DNA of 43,743 nt from an uncultured Christensenella sp. Its GTDB lineage: Bacteria; Bacillota; Clostridia; Christensenellales; DTU072. The first letter of the stretch is position 1. Each line of letters starts with the position of its first letter. The position numbers were made by a program, and so were the translations under genes. Under the pieces are notes generated by a model. The model did not search any database, was not told the DNA's origin, and saw only the letters and a program-made list of their open reading frames with translations. The DNA is taken from assembly GCA_905210905.1 (NCBI GenBank), contig CAJLYQ010000009.1, forward strand, positions 1 to 43,743, read 5' to 3'. Shown one piece after another: positions 1-8,120 of the stretch.

Positions 1-2
1 AC

Positions 3-815
3 CGTAATGCAGCCAAGAGTATTTTTTCCACCCAAAAAGCCGAGATCGGTTATAGCTTTACTCCCTGGTTGCGCGAATTGTCCAAGGGGAGCAATTTACA
101 TGGGGTGGCCGGTTATTGGAATCTGGACGAGAAACAGGGAATTACCGCCGGATTCCGTTGGTTCAACCATTCGGAGACCAATATATGGGACAAGGAAGGC
201 AATGATGCCGGAACTTTTACTCCCAAAGATTGGAGTGTGGACGTAGGTTATGCCCGTAAACTGACAGATGATTTGTCTGTAGGAGCAACAGCCCGTTTTA
301 TCCGTTCGGATATGAGTGGTCTTGATAAGGACGATGTTGCCAATGCCGTTGCATTCGATCTGGGACTTTATTATAGACGCAATTTTGAAAATTGGGAACA
401 GTCGCAGTGGGCTGTCGGTTTGCAGGCATCCAATTTCGGCACCAAGATCGATTACGGCTACGGTAAATATGACCAGGCTTCCAAGGTTGCCGCCGGCGGT
501 ATGATCGACCACGTATTTACAGACAAACACCGTCTGCAAGGAACCTTGGATGTGGCTTGCCAGGTGTTACCCAATACCAATTGGGGCGGAAGTGTCGGAG
601 TGGAATACACTCTTTTGCAGATTGTAGCGATTCGTGGCGGTTATCACTACGGCGAACAGGACAACAAACTGCAACGCTACGGCACGTTGGGATGCGGTGT
701 CGGTTGTCACCACATCAAAGCAGACTTTGCCTATTTGATTCCGGAGAAGGACAGTCTTTTAAAGAATACATGGCAGGTGGCATTAAGCATCGATTTGGGA
801 TTATTTAAAAGATAA
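3..815 (+). CDS. PorV/PorQ-family outer membrane beta-barrel protein, 5' end cut by window
   Basis: The reading frame is open to the window edge, so about 100 or more N-terminal residues (signal peptide and first strands) are missing. The visible 270 residues begin with a PWLRELSKGS stretch and run through alternating beta strands: DVGYARKLTDDLSVGATARF, a FDLGLYYRR strand, and a C-terminal AYLIPEKDSLLKNTWQVALS strand ending in LFKR. The KLTDDLSVG core and the late YLIP strand are typical of the PorV/PorQ family. PorV is an outer-membrane component that shuttles type IX secretion cargo to the PorU sortase. Several paralogues of this barrel occur in one genome, so the T9SS role is inferred and no other T9SS gene is in view. 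A thioredoxin gene follows after 38 nt and may be co-transcribed. An internal ATG is not used as the start because homologous-looking sequence precedes it. Confidence 0.75.
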   Translation, partial: RNAAKSIFSTQKAEIGYSFTPWLRELSKGSNLHGVAGYWNLDEKQGITAGFRWFNHSETNIWDKEGNDAGTFTPKDWSVDVGYARKLTDDLSVGATARFIRSDMSGLDKDDVANAVAFDLGLYYRRNFENWEQSQWAVGLQASNFGTKIDYGYGKYDQASKVAAGGMIDHVFTDKHRLQGTLDVACQVLPNTNWGGSVGVEYTLLQIVAIRGGYHYGEQDNKLQRYGTLGCGVGCHHIKADFAYLIPEKDSLLKNTWQVALSIDLGLFKR

Positions 816-853
816 TCCCTATTAAAAACAAACCATTTAATTCAATTTGAATC

Positions 854-1939
854 ATGAAGTATTTATTGACATGTATTTTCCTGTTAGCGGCAACTTCCTT
901 TCTTGCAGCCCAGACATTCCATATCCAAGGAAATATAGAGCTTGACAAAGGGGAATTGCTTGTGCTGACCCAACAAGTGGAAGGCATGGATACTTTGGCA
1001 CAGACAAAGTTTGAAAACAACCGGTTTGCCCTGACCGGCAATTTGCAGGAGCCGGTAGTCGCCTTGTTGAAGATTGCCGGTTATGAGGGCGGTTTTGTCA
1101 TGATACTCGAACCGGGCATGGAATATACCGCGAATCTGACCCGTAACGGAGCCGGCGATATCCGTGGGGGAAAACTCCAGGATATTTACAATGATTATCA
1201 GAAAATTGTAGCCGATGCCAATGCTGAAAGCCGGGCTTTGAATAAAAAAGCATCGGAAGCAGCTGCCCAAAAGCATTTCAAGACATCCCACGAGCTGAAA
1301 GCCAAAGCAAACAAAGTGCAGCAGGCTGCCTTTGACAAGATGAACAACATCGTCCGCAAGAATGCAGACAATGTGCTGGCAGCCTATCTGCAGACCGCCG
1401 GTTCGGAACGTATCATGGAACTGGAACCGCTGAAACAGATTTACAGCCTGCTTTCTGAGAAAGCAAAGGAAACAGCTCCGGGGAAACTATTGGAGGCACG
1501 TATCGCTGACTTGGAGAAAGTGGGTATCGCCGCTACCGCTCCCGACTTTACCCTGACCACTCCAGAAGGAAAACAAGTGTCGCTCTACAGCGTGAAGGGG
1601 AAACTGAAAATTATCGATTTCTGGGCTTCCTGGTGCGGACCGTGCCGCATGGAAAATCCCAACATGGTGAAACTCTACAATGACTTCAAGGACAAAGGTC
1701 TTGCTATTGTCAGCGTGTCGTTGGACGAACGTAAGGTACCCTGGGTACAGGCTATCAAGAAAGACGGTATGCCGTGGACGCATGTCTCTTCGCTGAAAGG
1801 ATGGAAATGCGAAGTAGTGAAACAATACAACATCGATGCCGTGCCGTCGATTATCGTACTGGACGAAAACAACCGCATTTTAGCCAAGAACATCAGAGCT
1901 GAAAAATTGCGTGCATTCGTTACGGAATACCTGAAATAA
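854..1939 (+). CDS. TlpA-like periplasmic thiol:disulfide oxidoreductase with DUF4369-type N-terminus
   Basis: This is a 361-residue exported thioredoxin-fold protein. Residues 1-19 form a Sec signal peptide with a hydrophobic core and likely cleavage after FLAA. No lipobox cysteine is seen. Residues about 20-110 are a beta-rich DUF4369-like domain. Residues about 110-220 are charged and helical. The thioredoxin domain occupies about 225-361, with the WASWCGPCRM active site (Cys261 and Cys264) and a cis-Pro loop in DAVPSIIV. Such proteins reduce or isomerise disulfides in the Bacteroidota periplasm, and many respond to oxidative stress or serve cytochrome maturation. The substrate is not evident. 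The gene starts 38 nt after the PorV-like gene, with an AT-rich leader rather than a Shine-Dalgarno site, as is usual in Bacteroidota. A hairpin follows the stop. Confidence 0.88.
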   Translation: MKYLLTCIFLLAATSFLAAQTFHIQGNIELDKGELLVLTQQVEGMDTLAQTKFENNRFALTGNLQEPVVALLKIAGYEGGFVMILEPGMEYTANLTRNGAGDIRGGKLQDIYNDYQKIVADANAESRALNKKASEAAAQKHFKTSHELKAKANKVQQAAFDKMNNIVRKNADNVLAAYLQTAGSERIMELEPLKQIYSLLSEKAKETAPGKLLEARIADLEKVGIAATAPDFTLTTPEGKQVSLYSVKGKLKIIDFWASWCGPCRMENPNMVKLYNDFKDKGLAIVSVSLDERKVPWVQAIKKDGMPWTHVSSLKGWKCEVVKQYNIDAVPSIIVLDENNRILAKNIRAEKLRAFVTEYLK

Positions 1940-1992
1940 AATACCTGTTTCCCTATCGGAAACAAAGTCCCGAAAAAGAAGTAGTCCCCAAA

Positions 1993-2047
1993 AATGAAGT
2001 GTCCCCCAAAAAGTCGGACATAAAACTTTTGGGGAGCACTTCACTTT
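1993..2047. terminator. long imperfect hairpin between convergent genes
   Basis: Left arm TGAAGTG-T-CCCCCAAAAAGT pairs with right arm ACTTTTGGGG-AG-CACTTCA, giving about 18 pairs with small bulges around a short loop. It lies between the TlpA-like gene and the transporter, which converge, so it could end transcription from both sides. The arms are longer than a usual terminator, so a remnant of mobile-element terminal repeats is also possible. Confidence 0.5.
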
Positions 2048-2089
2048 GCGATGGGGCAGCATTATCAAAAAATCGACCCCGGAACCAAT

Positions 2090-3751
2090 CTACAAAAACA
2101 ACATTAAGATCAATTGAGCAAAAATCACACGGATAAACATGGACAGCGGATATACCGTCGCATAAGATACGGCCGGATTATCTCCCTCGACGGTCGCATT
2201 GACATAATTCAACGCCATCGGATTGGCCATACTTCCACACAACATCCCTGCCAGGGAACCGAAATCTATTTTCATCAATTTCAAAGCGATAACGGCCACC
2301 AGGACAACGGGCACAAAAGTGATCGCAAATCCCAAAGCTACCCACAGCAGCCCTTCGGGGCGAAACACCGTCTCAAAGAAATGTACCCCGGCATCTAACC
2401 CCAGACAAGCCAGGTAAATGGAAAGTCCCAATCCCCGGAGCATCAGATTGGCGCTCCGGGTCGTATAAGTAATCATATGTAAACGCGGTCCGAACGCCCC
2501 CATCAGAATTCCGACGATAATCGGTCCGCCTGCTATTCCCAAACGGACAGGGAAACTGACTCCGGGGATAGAAAAGGGAATAGCCCCGACAGCCAAACCC
2601 AACACAATCCCCACAAATACGGCGATCAGATTCGGTTCTTTAAGACTAATAATACGGTTTCCCAACACTTTCTCCACATTGCTGATAGCAGCAGCTTCGC
2701 CCACAACGGTCAATTTATCTCCCAATTGCAGTACCAGCCCGGGAGTTGCCAACAACTGTACCCCAGCCCGATATATACGGGTGATATTGATACCATAATG
2801 ATTACGCAAACGTAAGGATCCCAATTTCTTTCCATTGATCTCCGAACGGCTCACGACAATACGCTGGGAAACCAACTGGCTATCGATGGCATTCCAGTCG
2901 ATATCCTTTTTATTCCAATCCACCTTTTCCTCTTCACCGAAAAGGATACGCAACGATTCTTCCTCAGCCTCGGTGGTAATCACCAGCAAACGGTCTCCTT
3001 CGAGCAATACCGTATCGGAAGTAGGGATCGTCACTTTCCCATCGCGCCATAAGCGTGAAATAACAAATCGATGTGCCGCAAGGTGAGCTACTTCTTTTAC
3101 ATTCTTCCCAAAAATTCCGGGATTGCGGACTTCAAAACCGGCAATAAAAGTGTGCTTGCTTTTATCTTCTGCCACAACGGTTTCTACCGTCCGGCGAGGA
3201 AACATCTTACGCAATACGATAACCGCCAAAATGACACCGACCACTCCTAAAGGATAGGTCACCGCACACCCTAAAGCAGGATCAGCCGCATCGATATGCA
3301 TCTGCTTCAAAGTTTGCTGTGCAGCCCCCAAAGCAGGGGTATTGGTTACAGCACCACTCAATATACCAACCATATCGGGCAACGACACGCCTGTCACCAC
3401 ATGAAGGCCCAAAGTCATTGCCGTGCCCACCAGGATCACAGCAAATGCAAGCATATTCAATGTCATACCTCCCTTCCGGAACGAACCGAAAAAACCAGGC
3501 CCGACCTGCAATCCCAAGGCATAAACAAAAATAATCAATCCGAAACTCTCGGCATAATTCAACATTTGGGGATCTATCGATAAGCCGAAATGTCCGGCCG
3601 CAATTCCAACAAAAAAGACAAAAGTAACCCCCAGCGAAACCCCATAGACGCTGATCTTTCCCAAAGCCAATCCTAAAGCCGAGATCATAGCAATCACAAC
3701 AACAGCCTGTATGACACTGTGCTCTATCAATATACTATTTATCCATTCCAT
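2090..3751 (-). CDS. YidE/AspT-type putative transporter with two TrkA-C domains
   Basis: This 553-residue inner-membrane protein has two hydrophobic blocks (residues about 5-195 and 370-553) flanking a soluble middle. The first block holds repeated small-residue helices and the conserved GILSGAVTNTPALGAAQ segment; the second carries the matching GSMANPMALNYVNATVEGDNP segment. This duplicated fold defines the AspT/YidE/YbjL family. The middle, about 205-365, contains two TrkA-C-like regulatory domains with LEGDRLLVITT and LQLGDKLTVVGE signatures, which bind small ligands in related carriers. AspT itself exchanges aspartate for alanine, but the substrate here cannot be read from sequence. The frame is open 17 codons further upstream, but MEWINSILIEHS begins the conserved region, so the ATG at 3751 is chosen. 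A Bacteroidota -7 box lies about 50 nt upstream. Confidence 0.88.
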   Translation of the reverse strand: MEWINSILIEHSVIQAVVVIAMISALGLALGKISVYGVSLGVTFVFFVGIAAGHFGLSIDPQMLNYAESFGLIIFVYALGLQVGPGFFGSFRKGGMTLNMLAFAVILVGTAMTLGLHVVTGVSLPDMVGILSGAVTNTPALGAAQQTLKQMHIDAADPALGCAVTYPLGVVGVILAVIVLRKMFPRRTVETVVAEDKSKHTFIAGFEVRNPGIFGKNVKEVAHLAAHRFVISRLWRDGKVTIPTSDTVLLEGDRLLVITTEAEEESLRILFGEEEKVDWNKKDIDWNAIDSQLVSQRIVVSRSEINGKKLGSLRLRNHYGINITRIYRAGVQLLATPGLVLQLGDKLTVVGEAAAISNVEKVLGNRIISLKEPNLIAVFVGIVLGLAVGAIPFSIPGVSFPVRLGIAGGPIIVGILMGAFGPRLHMITYTTRSANLMLRGLGLSIYLACLGLDAGVHFFETVFRPEGLLWVALGFAITFVPVVLVAVIALKLMKIDFGSLAGMLCGSMANPMALNYVNATVEGDNPAVSYATVYPLSMFIRVIFAQLILMLFL

Positions 3752-3801
3752 AGTCGATTTATTAAAATCCGAACCCGTTTTTCCTAATTTAAAAGTGGGC
3801 A

Positions 3802-3809
3802 CAAAGGTA
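3802..3809 (-). promoter_or_regulatory. Bacteroidota -7 promoter box for the transporter gene
   Basis: The minus strand reads TACCTTTG, matching the Bacteroidota TAnnTTTG box. No TTTG -33 element is found at the usual spacing of about 19 nt; a TTG lies 13 nt upstream. Start of transcription would be about 45 nt before the ATG at 3751. Confidence 0.5.
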
Positions 3810-3940
3810 GTACAAATAACTTCAATTCATTAAAAATAAACAGGTAAAAGCAACGAAAACAATGCTTTAACAGAAAACGTTAACATGTTAAATAAAGTTG
3901 TAATCTATAGACAATCAGTAGGTTTTGAAACTTTTTCAAT

Positions 3941-3948
3941 TATCTTTG
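3941..3948 (+). promoter_or_regulatory. Bacteroidota -7 promoter box for the M23 peptidase gene
   Basis: TATCTTTG matches TAnnTTTG exactly. A TTTTG lies at 3923-3927, closer (13 nt) than the usual -33 spacing. The leader to the ATG at 4029 is about 75 nt and AT-rich. With the box at 3802-3809 it forms a divergent promoter region between 3752 and 4028. Confidence 0.55.
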
Positions 3949-4028
3949 CGTTTCAGGAATGATCTAATTTGTCTTTTTAATAGTAAAAACAGTCATTTCT
4001 AACTTAATATTTACCAAAAAGATACAGT

Positions 4029-4790
4029 ATGAGATTGCACAACAGAGCACTGGTTGCTGTTATTTTGAGTTTGGCAGGATTTTATTCTTGTTCACGTCAA
4101 GCCACAATTCCCACTCAGTTAACTTATACCCCTGTTCCTGTATTTACTATCCCAGACAGTCTTTTAGCAACTTCTCCGATCGAATATGCTTTTTATAAAG
4201 CGGAGCCCGTCGAATTCTTCGAACCGAAACCAGAAGTCCGGGATTCTTTTAACCGGATCGAAAAAACGATGGTCGGTTATGCAGACGATCAATTTTTCGT
4301 CCGCCAGCCCGAATTGGTATTAGACCTGGCCGACCTGGAAGAGGGTGCTTTTGTTTTTCCCCTGCCCGGCGGAAGGGTATTATCTCCTTATGGACGACGG
4401 AATGGAAGAAATCATACCGGCATGGACCTGAAAATCAATCGCCGGGACACCGTTCTGTCAGCTTTCGACGGAATCGTCAGAATGACAGGTTGGAGCCGGG
4501 GTTATGGCAACGTAGTCGTCGTGCGTCATTACAACGGCCTGGAAACGGTATACGCCCATAATTCCAAACACCTGGTCCGTTCGGGCGATCATGTAAAAGC
4601 AGGTACTCCGGTTTCTATTACCGGCGAAACAGGCCGGGCCACCACCGACCACGTACATTTTGAAATCCGGATAAATGGGAAAACCATCGATCCGGCTTTG
4701 GTGATCGATTTCAACAACCAAACCCTTCTGCACAAACGCCTGGTATTTACTCCTACCCCGAAAGGAAAAATTCAGGTAGAGGCGGTGTAA
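4029..4790 (+). CDS. M23 (LytM-type) peptidase, lipoprotein
   Basis: This 253-residue predicted lipoprotein starts with a short basic region, a hydrophobic stretch and the lipobox LAGFYSC (Cys near residue 22), so it should be lipid-anchored in the envelope. Residues about 110-230 form a LytM/peptidase M23 domain. The first zinc-site motif HTGMD (His129, Asp133) and the second HVHFE (His208, His210) are both intact, which argues for an active zinc endopeptidase that cuts peptide cross-links in peptidoglycan, rather than a degenerate EnvC-like activator. The family works in wall remodelling or division. The gene has its own -7 box and converges on the cytidine deaminase fragment with 24 nt between them. 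It is the last complete gene of Bacteroidota character. Confidence 0.9.
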   Translation: MRLHNRALVAVILSLAGFYSCSRQATIPTQLTYTPVPVFTIPDSLLATSPIEYAFYKAEPVEFFEPKPEVRDSFNRIEKTMVGYADDQFFVRQPELVLDLADLEEGAFVFPLPGGRVLSPYGRRNGRNHTGMDLKINRRDTVLSAFDGIVRMTGWSRGYGNVVVVRHYNGLETVYAHNSKHLVRSGDHVKAGTPVSITGETGRATTDHVHFEIRINGKTIDPALVIDFNNQTLLHKRLVFTPTPKGKIQVEAV

Positions 4791-4814
4791 AAACTTCGGG
4801 CCCCGGTTAGCGGA

Positions 4815-5120
4815 TCAGCCTATATATTCAAAACTAAAAGGCAACAAGGAAGAGGCTTTTATCACTACCGTTTCTTCTTCACCTATCATCAGTACATCAA
4901 AATCCCGGCCGTAACGCCGGATTACTTCCGCCATCACCTGCCGGCAAGCCCCGCAAGGAGAAACGACCTCTTTTCTGGGACGCCCTTTAAAACAAGCTGT
5001 AATAGCCAATGCCTTGACCGGAACATCCGGATAAGCAGCACCAGCATAAAATAAAGCCGTCCGTTCTGCACATAGTCCACTGGGATAAGCCACATTTTCC
5101 TGATTGGTATTTCTTGTGGT
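4815..5120 (-). pseudogene. cdd: cytidine deaminase C-terminal fragment (Bacteroidota type)
   Basis: These 101 codons carry NQENVAYPSGLCAERTALFY and VVSPCGACRQV, which hold the zinc ligands (Cys of CAE, Cys-Cys of PCGAC) and the catalytic Glu of cytidine deaminase, which turns cytidine into uridine in pyrimidine salvage. About 60 N-terminal residues with the rest of the substrate pocket are missing. The spelling matches Bacteroidota deaminases. It converges with the M23 gene. It is a fragment here because of the junction, not because of visible decay. Confidence 0.85.
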
Positions 5121-6308
5121 ACCGGATTTGTTTTTCTGCCTGTACATATAGTAAGGCACGTATCCTGCCGAACGGAGCAATTCGTGACTTTCTTCGACGG
5201 CGTCTTTTATCGAGCCGAATTCCGCTTTTCCCATTCCGTCCGAAACGAACGTCGCTCCGCGTTTCAGACTGAACGTGTGAATAGTAACGTTGTCGGGCTT
5301 CAATTCGAGACATTTATGCACGCTGTCGATAAAAACGGACGAATTTTCTCCTGGAAGACCTGCTATCAAGTCGGTGTTGATATCGAACCCCGCCGTTTTC
5401 ATCGTTTCGTACGAAGCGTAGAAATCGGCAACGGTATGTTTTCTGCCGATGACGGCAAGCGTTTGGTCGCAGAAAGTTTGCGGATTAACGCTCACTCTCG
5501 TAACTCCCAAAGACCTGAGCGCGGAAACGACGCTATCGTCTATCGCATCGGGTCTGCCTGCCTCGACGGTAAACTCTTTGCCGACGCCTTTAAGAGCAGA
5601 AAGCATATCCCTCAGTCGCTCGCCGCCTATACTTGTAGGCGTGCCGCCGCCCACGTAAACGGAACGAATTTCGTACCCTTTTCTTTTGGCAATATCGAGC
5701 GAAACCGCAAGTTCTTTTTTTACACATTCGACGTAAAAATCGATTTGTTTTTCAACCCGAAAAAGTTCGGTAATTATAAAAGAACAATATTTACATCTTG
5801 ACGGACAAAACGGAATATTTACAAAAATTCCTATAGCGTTTTCGTCGCGATTTATGTAATTTTTCTGATTTTTTACGCAATCTGCAATTAAAACGGCTTT
5901 TTGTGGCGAAACATCGAATTTTTCGACAAGATACTCGACGGATTGTTCTGACTTTGCGCCTAATTCATAATAAAGTTTTGTCGGTCGCACCCCTGTAAGA
6001 CTTCCATAAGGCAATCTAATTTGCAATTCTTTGGAAAGAAAATCGTACAATGAGTTTTTTATGAAACGTTTTACTATTCTCTTATATTCCGAATAATCGG
6101 CATAGATCAAATCGGATTTATATTCTTTATTCGGGAAAATATCGCTTGAAACACTTAAAATAATAACGTCGTTTTGTACCGTGTATTTCCATTTTATGTA
6201 ATGCTCGGCATCGTCGCTTATTATTAAATACGGACTAAAAGCGCGCGGTATATCCTGCACGTCGTTAAGGAAATTTTCTTTTTCGTAAATCAGTCTTGCT
6301 TCAATCAT
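4815..6308 (-). CDS. hemZ: chimeric frame: HemZ-type radical SAM enzyme joined to cytidine deaminase tail
   Basis: The continuous 497-codon frame consists of two unrelated parts. Residues 1 to about 396 are an oxygen-independent coproporphyrinogen III dehydrogenase of the HemZ type: an N-terminal extension, then the radical SAM cluster motif CPSRCKYC near residue 170, a YVGGGTPTS motif, and a YYMYRQKN segment. HemZ oxidatively decarboxylates coproporphyrinogen III in anaerobes, though the role of the clostridial form is less certain. The usual last ~100 residues are absent. From residue 397 the frame continues as the C-terminal part of a cytidine deaminase. The frame overlaps the end of the upstream MBL hydrolase gene by 8 nt, so the HemZ start is translationally coupled. 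No natural HemZ-deaminase fusion is known to me; the sequence switch coincides with the change of organism. Confidence 0.85.
   Translation of the reverse strand: MIEARLIYEKENFLNDVQDIPRAFSPYLIISDDAEHYIKWKYTVQNDVIILSVSSDIFPNKEYKSDLIYADYSEYKRIVKRFIKNSLYDFLSKELQIRLPYGSLTGVRPTKLYYELGAKSEQSVEYLVEKFDVSPQKAVLIADCVKNQKNYINRDENAIGIFVNIPFCPSRCKYCSFIITELFRVEKQIDFYVECVKKELAVSLDIAKRKGYEIRSVYVGGGTPTSIGGERLRDMLSALKGVGKEFTVEAGRPDAIDDSVVSALRSLGVTRVSVNPQTFCDQTLAVIGRKHTVADFYASYETMKTAGFDINTDLIAGLPGENSSVFIDSVHKCLELKPDNVTIHTFSLKRGATFVSDGMGKAEFGSIKDAVEESHELLRSAGYVPYYMYRQKNKSGTTRNTNQENVAYPSGLCAERTALFYAGAAYPDVPVKALAITACFKGRPRKEVVSPCGACRQVMAEVIRRYGRDFDVLMIGEEETVVIKASSLLPFSFEYIG
5112..5130. other. junction between Bacteroidota and Firmicute sequence
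   Basis: Encoded residues change from HemZ (YRQKNKSG) to cytidine deaminase (TTRNTNQENV) around the palindrome GGTACC at 5118-5123. Gene families, promoters, ribosome-binding sites and codon choice all switch here. The exact base cannot be fixed by eye; the uncertainty is about 10 codons. Confidence 0.8.
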
Positions 6309-6930
6309 TGAACGAACTTAAAGGATTAAACCGTCTTTCTTGCAATAGCGTTGTACTCTCTCCGTGCCCCGTATACACTATTCTGTCGCCGGGAAGCGCG
6401 AGTATTCTTTTTACGGAGCGGACCAGTTCGGTAAAATTTCCGCCGTAAAAATCCGTTCTTCCGTACGAGCCGTAAAAAAGCGTGTCGCCGGAAAATATCG
6501 TTTCGTCTCCGAGAAGATAGCATACGCTACCTTTGGAATGTCCGGGTGTGTGCATTACCGTAAACGTAAACCCGGCTACGTTTATCTCTTCTCCGTCCGT
6601 TACCGTAAAATCGGGCGTTGTCGGCGTTACGGCAAAGTTTCTTCCGGGCAAAATCGTTTCTTTACCCGTCAAAAGATCGACGTCGTCTTTGTGAATATAT
6701 ATTTTTGCACCGTCTTTTTGCCACTTATAATCATCCGTAACGTGATCGAAATGCCCGTGCGTACATAAAACGGCAACGGGCTTTTTGTTAAGCCCGTCGA
6801 GATAATTTTTTATTCTGTCGTAACCGCCGCCCGCGTCGATTATCACCGCCTCGTCGGTTTCGTTCGTTATTACGTAACAGTTTGTCGAAAGATACCCTAC
6901 GACAAACGTTTCTATACGATAATCGCTCAT
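6301..6930 (-). CDS. MBL-fold metallo-hydrolase (glyoxalase II-like)
   Basis: This 209-residue cytoplasmic protein carries the complete metallo-beta-lactamase-fold metal site: THGHFDH (His58, His60, Asp62, His63), TPGHSKGS, FSGDTLF and a late TGHGEST. The length and motif spacing match the glyoxalase II-like hydrolases of Firmicutes. Such proteins hydrolyse thioesters such as S-lactoyl adducts, but the true substrate of this family in anaerobes is often unknown. The start codon follows the icd stop by one base (TAA-A-ATG), and the end overlaps hemZ by 8 nt, so it is translationally coupled on both sides. Genes of this type are often found next to hemZ in Clostridia. Confidence 0.88.
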   Translation of the reverse strand: MSDYRIETFVVGYLSTNCYVITNETDEAVIIDAGGGYDRIKNYLDGLNKKPVAVLCTHGHFDHVTDDYKWQKDGAKIYIHKDDVDLLTGKETILPGRNFAVTPTTPDFTVTDGEEINVAGFTFTVMHTPGHSKGSVCYLLGDETIFSGDTLFYGSYGRTDFYGGNFTELVRSVKRILALPGDRIVYTGHGESTTLLQERRFNPLSSFND

Positions 6931-6931
6931 T

Positions 6932-8113
6932 TTACAGTCTTTTCTTGATTTCCGCGATAAAATCGTCGGTGTTTACCGCTTTGGCTTCTCCGTCATAAAC
7001 AAGCGCAAGGTCCTTCGTCATTACTCCGTCTTCTATCGTTTGTACGCTTGCTTTTTCAAGTCTATCGGCAAATTCGAAAAGTTCGGGAATTTCGTCGAGT
7101 TGTCCCCGTTTTCTCAGCGCGCCCGTCCAGGCAAACAACGTTGCCATAGGGTTCGTCGAAGTTTCTTCACCGTTAAGGTGCTTGTAATAGTGTCTTGTCA
7201 CCGTTCCGTGCGCCGCTTCGTACTCGTATTTCCCGTCGGGACTTACCAAAACGCTCGTCATCATCGCAAGCGAACCGAAAGCGGTTGCCAACATATCGCT
7301 CATAACGTCGCCGTCGTAATTTTTGCACGCCCAGATCATTCCGCCTTTGCTTTTTACGATTCTGCTTACAGCGTCGTCAATCAGGGTGTAAAAGTAAGTA
7401 ATTCCCGCTTTTTCGAACTTTTCTTTGTATTCCGCGTCGTAGATTTCTTGAAAAATGTCCTTAAATCTATGATCGTAAATCTTGCTTATTGTGTCTTTGC
7501 TGCTGAACCACAAATCGCGTTTTGCGTCAAGCGCATAGTTCATACAACTTCTCGCAAAACTTCTTATGCTTTTATCCGTGTTATGCATCGACTGCACTAT
7601 CCCGGGACCTTTGAAATCGAAAATCACTTTTTCCGTTCCGTCGGGTAAAACGAGTTTCGCTTTTCCGCCTTCGGGTATATACGCTTCCACTCCGCCGTAC
7701 ACGTCGCCGTAGGCGTGTCTTGCGATAACGATCGGTTCTTGCCAGGTAGGAATAAGAAGTTTTATCCCCTTTACGAGTATAGGCGCGCGGAAAACCGTTC
7801 CGTCGAGAGCGGACCGAAGCGTGCCGTTCGGCGATTTCCACATTTCGGACAAATCGTATTCCTTTACGCGCTGTGCGTTCGGCGTTATGGTTGCGCATTT
7901 TACGCCCACACCGTACTTTTTAATCGCTTCCGCGGCATCCTTGGTCACTTGATCTTTCGTTTTTTCACGATTTACAAGCCCCAAATCATAATATTCCGTC
8001 TTCAAATCGACGTACGGCAAAATAAGTTCGTCTTTAAGTTTTTGCCAAATAATTCTGGTCATTTCGTCGCCGTCTATTTCAACGAGCGGCGTTTTCATTT
8101 CGATTCTTGCCAT
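6932..8113 (-). CDS. icd: NADP-dependent isocitrate dehydrogenase (homodimeric, eukaryote-like type)
   Basis: This 393-residue enzyme should oxidise isocitrate to 2-oxoglutarate with NADP, supplying carbon for glutamate and NADPH for biosynthesis. Signatures include VEIDGDEMTRIIW at the N-terminus, KCATITPNAQRVKEY, the substrate loop WKSPNGTLR, the DDAVSRIVKS stretch, and YEAAHGTVTRHYYKHLNG in the cofactor region. This is the type II subfamily shared with eukaryotic cytosolic enzymes rather than the E. coli-like type. The ATG at 8113 is preferred over an in-frame GTG at 8119 because GAGGTG lies just upstream of the ATG and would overlap the GTG. It sits 7 nt after folA and 1 nt before the MBL gene, inside a thyA-led operon. 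The link to folate genes may be for NADPH supply to dihydrofolate reductase, an inference only. Confidence 0.93.
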   Translation of the reverse strand: MARIEMKTPLVEIDGDEMTRIIWQKLKDELILPYVDLKTEYYDLGLVNREKTKDQVTKDAAEAIKKYGVGVKCATITPNAQRVKEYDLSEMWKSPNGTLRSALDGTVFRAPILVKGIKLLIPTWQEPIVIARHAYGDVYGGVEAYIPEGGKAKLVLPDGTEKVIFDFKGPGIVQSMHNTDKSIRSFARSCMNYALDAKRDLWFSSKDTISKIYDHRFKDIFQEIYDAEYKEKFEKAGITYFYTLIDDAVSRIVKSKGGMIWACKNYDGDVMSDMLATAFGSLAMMTSVLVSPDGKYEYEAAHGTVTRHYYKHLNGEETSTNPMATLFAWTGALRKRGQLDEIPELFEFADRLEKASVQTIEDGVMTKDLALVYDGEAKAVNTDDFIAEIKKRL

Positions 8114-8120
8114 ATTCACC

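Noticed and set aside
69..815. Start of the PorV-like gene at an internal codon at 69
   Set aside because: Family-like sequence continues upstream in frame to the window edge, so the gene is cut off rather than starting there.
3787..3802. Upstream start of the transporter at 3802
   Set aside because: The extra 17 residues are unlike the family and the ATG would lie inside the predicted -7 promoter box.
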